DNA of 64,000 bases, taken from Cycas panzhihuaensis (Eukaryota; Cycadophyta). Below are positions 23,001 to 35,360 of this stretch, piece after piece. The first letter of the stretch is position 1; the number at the start of each line of letters is the position of its first letter. Location: NCBI GenBank assembly GCA_023213395.1, contig CM041465.1, positions 89,845,741 through 89,909,740 of the forward strand. Direction: 5' to 3'. Both the position numbers and the translations under genes were made by a program. Under the pieces are notes generated by a model, which saw only the letters and a program-made list of their open reading frames with translations, was not told the origin of the DNA and ran no database searches.

Positions 23001-24068
23001 AGGGGTTCGACAAGAATGCGTTGTTGGCTAGGGTCTAAAAGTTGGGACTCATCCCAAAGGTGGTGGTATTCTAGTGGCTTTGCCTATAGAATAAGATATT
23101 AACAATTGATAATCTTCATAGACATGACTTCTCCATGTCGAATAAATGTGTGCTGTGCAAGAAGGATGAGGAGTCTTTGGACCACATTACCATCCATTGC
23201 CCCTTCTCCAAGGGAATTTGGCCATCTATCTAGACTAATATGGGGACTAATTAGATGTTTCCTATGACACTAATAGAGCAATGGATGTTATGGAAGTCTC
23301 CCTTTAAGAGTAAGATGCTGGAAATGTCATGGAAACTAGTTATGCTTATGGGGATTTAGAATATTTGGAAGGAACATAACAAAAGAATCTTCTGAGGGAA
23401 GGATCTGGATGAGCATTATCTCTGTGAGATGATTCGGGGGGCAACATTAGAAATGATCAAACCTCTGGAGGAGGTTAGGGTTCCAAGTGAGGAGAGGAAC
23501 ATCATGGAGGGTTGGGGAATCAATTGCCCAAAAATTAATGGGGTGCAAAGGAGGAAGTACTCTTGGAGGCTGCCGAGTGAGAACTAGGTGAAAATAAATT
23601 TTGATGGGGCATCAAAAGCCAACCCTGGGGAGGTTGGCAGGGGTGGCCTTTATAGAAAACCTGATGGGATAGTAAGTTGGGCCTTTGCAGAATACTATAG
23701 TTGATAGATAAATCACTGTGCTAAACTTAAGGCTATGCAAAAAGTTGTAGAAATGGTGGATGAGGATGACCACGATAAGGTGATGATAAAAGGAGATTTT
23801 TTTAATGTGATTAGGATCCTCAAGGGGGGGGGGGGGGGCAAAGGTTGAGTGGAATAATATGGATATGATGAGGGATGCTTAGGATGTCCTAAGATCCAAG
23901 CATAGTACTCAGATTTGGCATATATAGAGGGAAGGAAATGTGGTAGCAGATTAACTCACCAACTGGGCAGTTCTAAATAAGGGAAAGTGGGTTTGGAAAG
24001 AGAATTTTCTGAAGGAGCTCCTAAGTCTAGCGAGATTGGATGCCTTAGCTCAAAATGGGGAAAGTTAA
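20066..24068 (+). pseudogene. LINE ORF2 (endonuclease - reverse transcriptase - RNase H), decayed
   Basis: The frame opens at ATG 20066 and ends at TAA 24066-24068, about 1330 codons, the usual plant L1 ORF2 length. The apurinic-endonuclease domain begins near 20100 with LS(stop)NVRGLN, a Trp codon turned into TAG, and LL(stop)ETK, a Gln codon turned into TAA. Reverse transcriptase spans about 21120-22350: FRPISLCNVKYKILAKIL, DPLSPYLFIIMAE and the catalytic box QFVDDNILLG near 21930. A zinc-binding CVLCKKDEESLDHITIHC motif lies near 23150. RNase H starts at about 23590 with FDGASKANPG. Stops and indels are scattered, including a 15-G run near 23824. Confidence 0.92.
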
Positions 24069-24231
24069 GGATTGTCAAGGCTAAGTGGGTCTAGGGTGGA
24101 TTTTGTTATGCTAGGCTATGGGCATGTCATGGCCATTATGTTCTATAGTCATTCGGCAGCTATTGTAAAAGGTTTGGGGACCTGCTAAAACCATTTCTAT
24201 TTTTTACCATATCAAAAAATAAAAATAAAAA
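24069..24231 (+). other. LINE 3' UTR and A-rich tail
   Basis: The UTR is short and ends in an A-rich tract (AAAAAATAAAAATAAAAA) just before the right copy of the 17-bp duplication at 24232-24248. Confidence 0.9.
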
Positions 24232-24248
24232 GAATCATAACACCTAAT

Positions 24249-27200
24249 GAAATAAGAGGTATATCTCCTTAAGTAATTCAAGATAGATGATTTCTTTTGA
24301 AATGAAATAAATAAATAATAAATAATCCTTTCAAAGGATATATATGAGACTTAAAATGAAAGAGCAATATAATACAATGTAATATTGTATGTTTGAGCTT
24401 TCAAATATGATGAAAATGACCTTAACTTAATTTGAATATGCCTTTTACATAAGAGTTAAAGAACTTGAATTATATAAAGAATTTTTAAATGACTGCTTTC
24501 ATAAATCAAAAGTAACTTGATAATAATAGAAAGTATATCCTTTCAATGAATGTTACTTATAGATTAATTCTCATAAGACTTCAAAAGTGGGCTTAAAAAG
24601 GGAACAATATGCCCTTAAATAATCATATGTAATGAAGTGTAACTTGAAATACTTTTCAAAGTTGAAATGAATCAAAAGATGATCTTTCAATTTCAATTTA
24701 TTATTAAGATCAAGAAATAAAATAAACTTTAAATAAGCAAGATTGAATACACTTTTAAATAAAAAGATAATCAATGCTTTAGAATCAACTTACTATGAGA
24801 AATGAAGTCAAGGATCAAAATATTTCTTTTAAATGAAGTAATATGGATGCAAGTGTACAACTATTCTCTTTTAAATTTGAAAAAATTCTCCTTAAACAAT
24901 GATGTAATCAACTTACTTGAAAGAAAGTATCCTAAAAAATATATGTATATATTTTTTTCAAATGAATGCCTTAATATAAAGTAGCTTAACCAAGAAATAA
25001 GATGAAGGTTCTTTTATGCAACTATTGTCTTTCAAAATGAAGAAGCTCCTTAAAAACATAGCTTTAAATAAGTTTTAATGAGAATGTATTTACTTTTAAT
25101 GAGATTATTTCAATGAATCAATAACAAGCTAGATGACCTTTCCAAAAGTTCAAATACTCTTTCAATCAATGAGATGAACCTTTCAATCTTTGAATATTCT
25201 TCCAATCAAGATAGCTAATCAATCTTTAAAACCAATAAGATTTTTAAAGAGCAATATGTAACTTGTAAAACTTTCTAATAAAGATAAATATAAGAGGCCT
25301 TATAATGAAAGACTATATATAAAGATGCAATGATATACTTGAAGAAATGAGCCTTAAATCTTGAAAGAATCAAAATAATAACCAATAACTATGAAATAAT
25401 TCATTTATAAGATTTCAAGAAAAATGAGGGCCTTAAGGCAAATAAGAGTTCCTTTAACTTATAAATTAATGAGCTTAAGATGCATAAAATCACTTACAAA
25501 TGTTTCTAGATGTATTGTAAATGAAATCAATGTGAGCTCTTTAGTAGATTCTCTTGTAAATAAGGTGCACTTTAACGTATTCAAGAAGGTAAATGGCCTA
25601 AAATAAGCATAAAATGCTTAAAGACACTTCTTAAATAAGAAAAAAAATGATCAAGAAAACCACTTAGATTTAATTCTAAAAGTTAAGGAAAGAAAATAAT
25701 ATTGGTAAGAGGTACTCATTTGTTGCTTTTGAATGTAATATGGCACCTACTGCTCCAAAAGCTAAAACTAATGCTAAAAGTATATAAAATATCTTGTAAA
25801 TCTATAAAATAATGTTAAAATATGATGAAACCTATTTTATTGTGTAGAGCTCTAAAAAACCTTTCCAATGGTTTAGATGGTTTGAAAAACGGAGCTGTAG
25901 AAGTCAAGTTATCAATGAAATGGTGTAAAGACCCTTTTATGGCTAATGAAATATGAGTAATAAATGAAGGTCAACTTTGACTTGATCAAACTCTGTAAAA
26001 AAATAGCTCAAATTAGACAAATAAGGACTCCAGGCTATAGAGCTCTGAGTCAGGAATCTAATGAGTCTAGCGGATTGAGAATGTGACTCCCTAGTATAAA
26101 GATATTACTGAAAAAGTAACAGTCCTCCTTAGCCAAAAATTTAAAAATTAAAAAAATGAGGATAAGACCTTTAGCCCCTTTGCCAATGGGCTTCTAGTCA
26201 CATGTAATGCCATGGGACCAACAGCTATAACCCTAAGGGGGGCCCAAATTCTAAAAATTATCAAATAAGAGATATAGTTTTTTATTAAATAAAAAGATTT
26301 CAAAGTAGTTTAGTTTTATTAGAAGTCTGTCAAACATTAGGGTCATATGAGGTCTCACAAAAATGGGGGACTAGTAGATCAAAGGAGGCTAAGCCCAAAA
26401 AAACATATAGAATCTAAATCAAATTCTAATATGATTAAATTTAATCAGAACATAGTTTAAAAAAATAAGATTTTTAATAAAAAATAAATGGATATGAAAA
26501 ATAACAATGCAGGCATAGATTTTGACATTAGAAATCAATGAAAACAATTGTAGATCAATTGAAATTAATACGAGGTGGGGTTTTAGACAATCTAGAGATG
26601 AGATCACTCAAAAAACTCTAAAAGGAAAAAAAAAAGTTTTAATATATAAAAATCACAAAAATGTGATTTCAAAGTCACATGATGTCGTATGGTGGATAAC
26701 AAAGGAATAGAGGTTAAAACTCAATCTAAAACATGAGTTAATTATTATTTAATCATTGCAACATCTCTAGAGGGGGTATATTGAGAGAGACATCTTAAAA
26801 AACTTAAAGATTGGCCTTTGTTTAGCTCACATAGGTAGAGGAGGATGCCTAGAGTCATGGAGCTTGTATGGCCAACATGAGGACGAGAACTAGCTCACAA
26901 CAACCTTATACAACCTAGATATACCTTGCCTCCAAGTTTTAGAGGAAACAAGTGAGAAACAAAGCTAGAATAAGCAGTTTCTAATTTGTTGTCTGGGGGT
27001 TTCAATAGGCAACGAGGTATACTAAGCTTCTAGGAGCTATAACTCACCTTAGGAGCGACAATTTTTCAAACCATCTTCTTTAGAGCATAGAGGACTAAGA
27101 GAAGAGTCAAATGAGTGGTCACTTGATGTAGTTCTAAGAAGTGTGGAGATCACACAACCCTAGCAAAGTTTAGAAATGTGGTAAAACCTTTAAAAAATGG

Positions 27201-27292
27201 TGAAAAATGATTAAAATCTTGCATAAAATCAAACAAAAACTTAAAATAATTGCACCAAATAATTGCTATGATAAATGCACATATTATAGCTA
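24249..27292 (-). other. D internal region, non-coding
   Basis: This continues D from its gag-like frame toward the 5' LTR and resumes after B at 35720. 24901-27292 is also present in D' (8924-11319). It is AT-rich. The frames seen on either strand are short and not shared intact between the two copies, except a plus-strand (antisense) frame of about 60 codons at 25424-25606 with a partner at 9471-9662. That one is explained by recent common origin rather than by evidence of coding. Confidence 0.75.
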
Positions 27293-27297
27293 CAAAA

Positions 27298-27634
27298 TGA
27301 TGGAGCCGGAGGAGCAGAGCAGGACATCACGACGTTCTCATCTTGAGTACAACGGTAATTTCCAATAGAGTGGCAGTATTAAATAAACACCAGGGAGGTA
27401 TTCCCAACCCTTAAATAGAGAATTCGGGGAGGCGTCGGGTGCCATCACCCTAGCTGCACAACAATTAAGGTTAGTTTGAAAAAATATAAAAAATAAATAA
27501 TGGTAATACGTACCTCACATGAGTGGTCGGTCCGGGCGGCTATTAAACGGCTCAAGGTGCCCTAGGGGCCCTCAAAGGTGGCTTTGAGGGGCCCTAAGCG
27601 CTCTAGTGCACAAACATTGGGATTATTCCCAACA
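27298..27634 (-). repeat. 3' LTR of B
   Basis: This is 337 bp, bounded by TGATGGAGCCGG and ATTCCCAACA on the plus strand. A TATA-like box reads on the minus strand near 27420 (CTATTTAAGGG). Confidence 0.95.
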
Positions 27635-27648
27635 TTCTCCCCCATAAG
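27635..27648 (-). other. Polypurine tract of B
   Basis: The minus strand reads TTATGGGGGAGAA directly before the LTR start, identical in sequence to that of A. Confidence 0.88.
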
Positions 27649-30600
27649 CCCAATGTGTATGACTCCTAAATCATCTCTAAACTTTTCAAACTTGATTTTT
27701 CCCAAGGCCTTTGTAAAAATATCCGTTGTTTGATCTTCGGTGCTACAATAAGTCAACTCTATCTCTTCTGCTTGTACAAGTTCCAGAATGAAGTGGTATT
27801 GAGTTTCAATATGCTTTGTTCTGCCGTGGAATCTTGGATTTTGGTCATTTGAATAGCACTGATTGTCACACCAAATTCTAGTGGGGCCTTCATTGCTTTA
27901 ATTTGAAAATCAGAAGAGTCTTCTTAACGATTGATTCACGTGCCCTAACACTGCGGCTTTATATTCGATTCACCGTGGATAAGGACACCAGATTTTGCTT
28001 CTTTGTACTCCAAGCTACTACCGATCCCATACTAAATGCATAACCAAGTAGATTTTCTATCATCAATATCACCACCAATCAATTTGTATAACCGCTAACT
28101 AAAACTCGGATGTAGGTTTGTAGTATAATCCAAAGTCCAAGTCCCTTTAAGGTATCTCGAGGATTCTTTTAGCGACTTGCCCGTTGAGATGTCTTTGGAT
28201 CCTGCATAAATCTAGATACAACACTTACGTAATATGTTATATCGGTCGAGTAGAGGTTAAATAAAGTAGGCTACCAATCGGTTGTCTATAGTGAGTGGGA
28301 TCAATCAAGTTGAGTCATCATCTTAGAGAGTTTAATTCCAATTCTCACCGGTATTGACAATGGTTTACAGTTTGTCATATTAAATCTTTGCAGAAGGTCT
28401 AATATATATTTACGTTGAGAGATAAATATTCCTTGTTTCTCTTGCCACACTTCCAATCCTAGGAAGTAGTGCATAAGACCTAAGTCTATCATTTCGAATT
28501 CCTTACACATAGCTTCTTTAAATTGATTTAAAAGTTGGGAGTCATTTCCAGTATAAATTAAGTCGTCTACGTAAAGTCCTACGATCAATATCAAATTTCC
28601 TTTAATTTTGGTATATAGGTTTGGATCTGCTTGAGATCTTTCAAACCCTTGATCTTTAAGATATGTGTCTATACGGGAATACCAAGCCCTAGGTGCTTGT
28701 TTTAGACCATATAACGCTTTCTTTAACTTATACACTTTGTTTTCTTCCCCCCTAACTTCAAAACCGAGGGGTTGAGAGACATAGATATCTTCTTGGATAT
28801 AACCATTTAAGAAAGCACTTTTTACGTCCATTTGATAAACAAGCCAACCCATTTGAGCGGCTAAACTTATTATCATGCGAACTGATTCCATTCTAGCAAT
28901 CGGGCAAATGTTTCAAAGATAGTCTATGCCTTCTCTTTGGGCATATCCTTTTGCAACTAAACGAGCTTTATATTTATCAATTGATCCATCAGAGTGGAAC
29001 TTAGTCTTATAAACCCATTTGGTTCCAATGGCTTTCTTTCTTGGTGGTAAGTCTACAAGTTCCCAAGTATCATTTTTAACGATAGATTTATATTCCTCTT
29101 GCATGGCTTTTTGCCAGCACTCATGTTGATTAGCCTCACCAAAGGTTTGAGGCTCATGACTTTCAAGTAACTTACTCATTAAAGCAAAGTTAACTTTGTG
29201 TGAACGTGTAGATCTTCGATTGGTATCTAATATATTTCCTAAGTCATGGTTGCGTTGAACCCATTTGGGTAGTGGTTGTGATGGTGGTTGAGGTGATGTT
29301 GTTTCCCTAGTAGTTTCAGGAGAATTTCTCCACATAGGTGGCACATATTTGGATGTATTTGATGCATTAAACTTAATGGTAATGTCTTTTTGTTGTTCGT
29401 GGTTATTTTGATAGTAGGTGTCTTCTTGAAATTTGACATCCCTACTCAGTATAACTTTTCAGGATTTGGGATCATAAACTTTGTAAGATTTTGATGATTC
29501 ACTATATCCAATAAAGATACATTTTAAACTATGATCATTTAATTTGGTTCTTCTTTGGTCAGAGATGTGGGCATAGGCTAAACAGCCAAATACCTTAAGG
29601 TGACGGATACTAGGTTTATAACCTGTCCATGCTTCTTCTGGTGTCTTCCCCCTAACAGCTTTTGTGGAACATCGATTAAGTAAGTAGATCATGCGGTATG
29701 GATCGCTCACCAAAATTCATGGCCTAAGTTTTTATCTTTAAGCATACAACGTGCCATTTCTATGATAGTTCTGTTTTTCCTTTCAGTTACACCATTTTGT
29801 TGTGGGTGTAGGGGTTGGTATGTTGTCGCCTAATCCCATGTTGGATACAGTAATCCTTGAAGATATTAGAGGTAAATTCTCCCCCATTATCTGATCTTAA
29901 GGAGAGGATATGATATCCACTTTGTCACTCAACGAAGGTTTTGAAGTCAACAAAGTGGTCAAAAGCATCAGATTTGTATTTGAGAAAGAACACCTAAGTC
30001 TTTCTTGTAAAGTCATCAATAAATGTAAGGAAATATTTAGCACCGCTATGAGGAGGGAGGCCATTGGGCCAAATATCTGTGTAGACGAGTTGAAGAGGGG
30101 CAGATGCCCGATGGCTAAAGTCTGGAAAACTTTCTCTATGATGTTTTCTAAAAAGGCATCCCTCACACAACTCTTTGTTAACATCAATAGGGGTAAGCCA
30201 TTAACCATATCTAATCTTTTCATAAGGGCTAAACTGGTATAATTAAGGTGACCGAAACGTCGATGCCATAGGTCACTATCCATAGTATTTGTGGTTCTAA
30301 GGGCATATGTATCTGAGGGGGTGATAGTAAGTTTAAATAAACGATCTTTAGTCATGATACCCCTAGCAACAATAGCTTCATTTTGTCGTTTGTCTTTAAT
30401 GACACATTTGCCGTTGTCAAAAATTATTGTATAGTCTTGTTCCATCATCTGTCCTACCGATAGTAAGTTTTTCCTTAAAGCTGGGACATATAGAACATCG
30501 TTTAAATATTTATATTCACCACTATTAGTCAATAAGGCAATGTTATCTTTTCCAATCGATTGGTGAGAAGTGTTGTCTCCAAACATAATAGACCCTTTCT

Positions 30601-30790
30601 TATTTGTATCCAAAGTTTGAAATAATTGTTCTTTATGGGTCATGTGGGTGGAACAACCGGAATCAATGTACCAACTATCATCATCTTCTTCTAGGGCTGA
30701 AAAACTAGATAGAAATAACCTATTGTTGATTTTAGATTCTGATGTATTTGACACATGTCCCCCTGAGGGTGGTCCATGTTTTGAAAACAC
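27645..30790 (-). pseudogene. pol: copia pol (PR-IN-RT-RH), element B
   Basis: Minus strand. The protease motif WYIDSGCSTHMTH lies near 30675. The GAG-pre-integrase block lies at about 30290-30100 (LWHRRFGHLNYTSLALM), followed by the integrase core with degraded frame. The C-terminal integrase block is at 29713-29459 (LKVFGCLAYAH, FIGYSESSKSYKVYDP). Reverse transcriptase spans about 29160-28300: KWVYKTKFHSDGSIDKYKAR, then an uninterrupted 196-codon stretch with [11 protein letters not shown] and the catalytic YVDD box. RNase H follows down to about 27645, ending in DIFTKALGKIKFEKF. Breaks lie at about 30100-29900, 29450, 28900 and between 28300 and 27760. The polyprotein would have made protease, integrase and reverse transcriptase. 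Confidence 0.93.
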
Positions 30791-31853
30791 TTATCTTGAT
30801 GTGACCATTTCTACGATAATAAGTGCAATATAGTTGATCTCTTTTTCCATAACTAAGATTTTGATTCCTTGGTGGAGAGTGATCAAGGTTGAAAGGTCTC
30901 CCCCTTTCCTCATAGAATTGAGTATGATTATTTCTTGGTTGGTCACGATAGTTTTGAGGTGTTCTAGAAGGTTGTGGGTTCCCATGACAATGTGGACAAC
31001 AAGAATGATTTTCAACTTATCTTCGTTGGTTTGGGTTTCTTTGAGTGTTCGAATGTCTTGGAGAGTTTTCATGTTGTGGGGGTCGTCCTTGTCTATTATA
31101 AGGAGCTTGGTATCGTGGAGGATTTTGTCTAGGTTCATTTCTGGGGTTTTCATCTTTTCTTCTTAAAGGGGATTTATTTTGTTTTGAGGTGCCATCTTGA
31201 GGGTTAGGTTGAATATTGGCCTTTGTAGCAAAGGCATGTTCTAAGGTTTCATTGGCAGCTTGTTGCTCTTCTATGGACATGAGCATAGCAGTAAGTTGTT
31301 CTATTTTGAAGGTACTTAGGTCTTTAGATACACTAATACTAGTAGCTACCATCTCAAAGCGTCTAATGGCTCCTACACATCGAAGGATTCGTTCAATTAC
31401 TCTTTGTTCAGTTAAGGTATTCCCAAGGGACCTCATTTAGTTAACTATATCTTGAATCTTGGTCATAAATTCAGTTATTGATTCATGAGGCATCATACAT
31501 AAATTTTTGAACTTACTTCTTAAGTTTTGTAGTTTAGAGGACGCGGCCCCTTCATATATAAGCTGTAAAGTATCCCAAGCCTCTTTGGACTTAATGGATT
31601 CACTAACTCGTGGGAAAACATTATCTTCAAAAGCGCAAAAGATAAGGGCTAAGGCTTCATTATCTTTTTTGATATTTTCTTTGTATGTAGCTTTTTCAGT
31701 ATCAGTTGGATTTGATCCTAAGTCATTGTAACCATTTCTCACTATATCCCACATTTCATTTGCTATGAGGATGGGCCTCATCCTCCTACTCCAGTTAAGA
31801 AAATTATTTCCATCAAATTTAAGAATAATCATATTCCCAAAACTAGACGTCAT
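30791..31853 (-). pseudogene. gag: copia gag, element B
   Basis: Minus strand from ATG 31853. It opens with MTSSFGNMIILKFDGNNFLN, then KKDNEALALIFCAFED and SKEAWDTLQLIYEG, the UBN2-type gag core. The frame is open for 138 codons to a TAA at 31436-31434, where A has CAA (Gln). It then stays in frame to a second TAA near 31017, again opposite a CAA in A. A frameshift follows in the Gln/Asn/Pro/Arg-rich tail, with a degraded CX2CX4HX4C zinc knuckle near 30830 (second Cys lost). Apart from the two C-to-T stops and one shift it is well preserved. Confidence 0.92.
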
Positions 31854-31974
31854 TTTAAATTAAAGTTGCAACAAAAATATTTAAATGAAAAAAAAAAATT
31901 AAGAGAACTTAAATGAAAGAAATTATTTCCAAATATATATCCCAAGGTTTTCAAAAGTTTGAACAAATGAACTA

Positions 31975-32405
31975 GGACCTAGACAGGCTACTAGGCTCTA
32001 AGTTTATGTTTCTCCTGGGGCAACCTTCGGTTGCTATTCTATCAATGGCGCCTGCCCACAAATGGCAAAACAGGGACCCTTTATCTGCAGATGAGCGCTA
32101 GGCTCTATATACCTCAAGACGTATTGCTAAGAAGGCTTTGACACCCCACAATTGTTGGTCCACCTGTGGGATTTATGCCTAACAGCGGATCTAGCGGTGA
32201 AGGTTCTCGAACCAAAGGCACTCACCCTCTCCAGTCTAGCCTTGGTCTCCAAACACCATAAAATGAAAGGTTATGCACCTCACCGCCACCATATACACAC
32301 GATAGCTAATGGCTATCATCATCCAATATGAGTAGTAGATTAGCGTGTGCGGGGTGGTAACCAGGGTCCTAACTGCTCCCCTTGCAAATTTGGAAAAAGT
32401 GTGGT
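31975..32405 (-). other. Conserved copia leader module, copy in B
   Basis: This is the reverse complement of the A module (985-1400), ending about 120 bp before gag. The plus strand shows ATCCAATATGAGTAG and TCTAGCCTTGGTCTCC, partners of the shared islands in A, C and C'. Confidence 0.7.
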
Positions 32406-33907
32406 TCAATTCGGGATTATCTTATTTAATGTGAAAACTAACTGCATTTAGCAATGTGGTCTTGCTTAGAAAAAGAAAAATTCTTTTGATAAAAAAAATG
32501 CTCTAAGCAAGATAAAATGAAAACTTTTACAAAAACTCTTTTGCCTTTTTCAAAAAAAATATAATGTCATTCAAACAAATGTAATATGCCTTTGAAAAAA
32601 AATGCAATTTTCCTTTTATAAGTGCAAGAAGGATGATATTTTCCAATAATGAAGAAGAACTTTGATACACTTTTAAAGTCAAACGATCAATAAGAAAGTA
32701 ATGATGCTCAAAACTTTTCACTTATGCAAGATTTAAAAATAAACTTTTGAGAATAGATAGTTTTCAAACAGATGCCAATTTCTCAAATGAATAATAAATC
32801 TTCAATGTAAAAAACTTCTTTTAAGAACAACTTTTATGTATTGCCTTATAAACAAGTGCTTGTTCAAAATAATGTAAAGTGCTTGTAGAAAGATCAAGCA
32901 GAAACTTGAGTAAACAAGGAAATATGAACTAGAATTTTCTTTACAATTTTGAAAGAAGACAAGCTTGTTAGGATGAATATATATACTCAACTTTAACAGA
33001 TTGAAAACTATATTGAATGAGGTCAGAATAGCTGAAAATTTTATCAATAAAATAGACGGTTTTGAAAATGGATACCAATAAATCACGTTTTGAATGAGGC
33101 AAAGGAATGGACCTCCTTATGGAGCCTAACAGGAGCAGGGTAGGCAAAAATTACATAAAAATACTAATTAACCCTTAGAAAAGTTGAAAAAATGATCAAA
33201 TATTATTGATGAAGTAATTAATATTCTACCAATTGAAAATTTTGAAAGAATATATTAAACAGGTGTAAAAAAAAGCAGATTTAGGCCAATAAAATACCTC
33301 AACTTTAGCTGATTTGAAATATAAGAAAAATGTGTCAAAATATATGGAAAAATATATCACAATGAAGAGAAATGAGTCAGATTCCCAACGAAGCTGACGA
33401 AAATGAAATCTGATAAAAATTGCAAAAATTATAGTGAAAAATGTAACAAGTGTCTTTATGGATAATGTTCAAGAAACAGGCAAAAACAACTAAATTTCTT
33501 ATTTTAGCGATTAAAATATTAGTGAAAATGAACTCAAAGAATTGAAATAAAAAATGGGTATTAAAGTCTATATGACATAGATCGCTATAGAGAAAATTTG
33601 GACACAAAATAGTTTACCAGAAATAAATGATAGCCAGTTCAAAAACTGATTTTGTTAAAAATGTAAAAACTGCTGAAATTTCAAAAGTCCAATGTTAAAA
33701 AGGTCGAAACAAGGTCAAATGGGCACCAAATTGGTCTCATGACCAGTCGAAATCGGTCTACGAAAAATTTCTGATCTATTGGCATAGGTTTCGTCTGAAA
33801 CCGATGAGCCAAATAGAAGTTATGGCCACAAAAGCGCCAATAACCCTATGGAAAAATAGAAATTTAAAAAAAATAAAGTTTAAAAATGAAAAACACTTAT
33901 TAAAAAG

Positions 33908-33990
33908 TGTGGAGGATGGATCTACTGGGATTGAACCCAAGACCAGTCAGGAAACAGAAAACCTCCGATGCCAAGAGGGTGAACTCGCTC
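33908..33990 (-). other. tRNA-like (Pol III A/B box) sequence, possible SINE head
   Basis: On the minus strand TGGCATCGGAGG (33973-33962) resembles an A box (TGGCNNAGTGG) and GGTTCAATCCC (33937-33927) a B box (GGTTCGANTCC); the boxes start 36 nt apart. No full tRNA cloverleaf was verified and no 3' SINE tail was seen. It may be a fragment of a tRNA-derived SINE carried in the leader. Confidence 0.3.
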
Positions 33991-34139
33991 GTCGAGTTAA
34001 AAGGCACAACTTAAGAAACTAAAACTTTAAAACTGGATTTTAAATTTTAAAACATAGATTAAATAAAACTGAATAATACAAATGCAATTTCGATAAACGT
34101 AAAACGAAGTGATCAATACACAGAGAATAATAATTAATG

Positions 34140-35080
34140 CTAAAGCATATAAACGCACAAAGGCGATGAATGACAATTTATTAAACCACAGAACTTATGA
34201 AAGGCGATTTAAATAACTATGAAATGAAAAGCGATTAAATGGATATGATCAATGCGAATATTAATATACCAAAGGCGATTTGATAAACACTCATAAATAT
34301 TAATGAAGCACAAAGGAAGACGCCTCGCATACGGCGGAGGGGCGATTTAGCGCACAGTTCAATGAAGATAAACAAAAGACGTCAACGGAAATGAAATCAA
34401 AGGGCAATATTCTATATTTAATCGCCGATAAGGAAGCTACGACGAGGACGGAGAAGGCGTCAACCAAAGGCGGTAGTAGATAAACAAAGGCGTATCTGCA
34501 GACGAGCTTAGCCTGTAGGGGACAGAGTGGCGAGGATGAGCGATAGGCAGGCGCCTGAATCAAAGTTAAAGTTAATAATGAATTAGGCGAGACGGAGAGG
34601 CGGTCGGTGAGAGAAGCAGAGCAGGACATCACGACGGAGAGGCAGAGTGGCTAACGAAGGAGAGAACGCAGAGACCTGTGCCTTAGCCGAGTACGGAATG
34701 GTGCAGGGCGAACGCCACATGGAGATGAAGACGGCAGCACAACAATTAGATATAATGCACAACGCCACACGGAGATGATGGCTAAAGACAACAATAAGGC
34801 AGCATACATAGACAAAAGAGGAGGCGCGGGCAGACGGATGCTAGCAGAGAGCAAGCGACCAGAGTCACGGAAAGAGGTGAGGAATATGCATGCAAAAATG
34901 GGCACGCCAACGATAGACAGAAACGGAGTAGGATGGCAACGTAGATATGCCTTCTCAGGGCGGGACAGAGAGCAAATTACAGAGGAGATTGAGTCTTATG
35001 GAACACGCCAGCGATACAGTGATGGGCTACGTGCCAGTGATACAGGGATGAGATGTACAAATTGTAAAAATTAATCCAGT
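34140..35080. other. GC-rich block within B leader
   Basis: The base composition differs sharply from the surrounding AT-rich leader. It contains repeated words of the form AAAGGCGATTTA (near 34160, 34201, 34230, 34271 and 34341), a two-copy unit AACGCCACRYGGAGATGA (near 34709 and 34761), and a 22-bp copy of an internal LTR segment at 34615-34636. Its origin is unknown; it could be captured host sequence. Confidence 0.5.
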
Positions 35081-35360
35081 ACACAAACTATAAATCTATC
35101 AAGTGCATATATATCAGAGATCAAAAGGAGCAAATAAGAGGCATATATCAAAATATTTATAAAAAAATAAAAAATGAAACGAAGAACACGGTTTAGTGTG
35201 GAGAGCAAACTTAGGCGAGATCTTCCTCCACAGTGGATGGAATCCAGATCCGTCTTCTCCAGCAGATAGGTGAGCTCGCCAGAATCTCAACGAGTAGTCA
35301 TATAGATATGTTTCGTCGGACGATTGAGCAACTAAAACCAGAAACTAGACAATAGCATCA

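Larger units (their letters stand above)
18022..24231 (+). mobile_element. L1-type LINE inserted in D
   Basis: This is a near full-length non-LTR retrotransposon of 6.2 kb. It is flanked by a 17-bp target-site duplication, GAATCATAACACCTAAT, at 18005-18021 and 24232-24248. Order: 5' UTR with short repeats, ORF1, ORF2 (endonuclease, reverse transcriptase, zinc-binding motif, RNase H), 3' UTR and an A-rich tail (AAAAAATAAAAATAAAAA). It is on the opposite strand to D. Stops and frameshifts are numerous, so it is inactive. Confidence 0.95.
31854..35360 (-). other. Long leader of B (PBS to gag)
   Basis: About 3.5 kb with no recognised protein. In element order (right to left): 35360-35090 AT-rich; 35080-34140 a GC-rich block with repeated GGCGATTTA-like words; 33990-33908 a tRNA-like stretch; 33900-32410 AT-rich; then the conserved module and a 120-bp spacer. 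The plus-strand frame 34775-35074 and minus-strand frames in 34300-34905 overlap one another in the GC-rich block, where low stop density is expected, so none is called a gene. Confidence 0.75.

Noticed and set aside
34300-35074. Overlapping 60-110-codon frames on both strands in the GC-rich block of B
   Set aside because: High GC lowers stop frequency; the frames overlap on both strands and match no known family.
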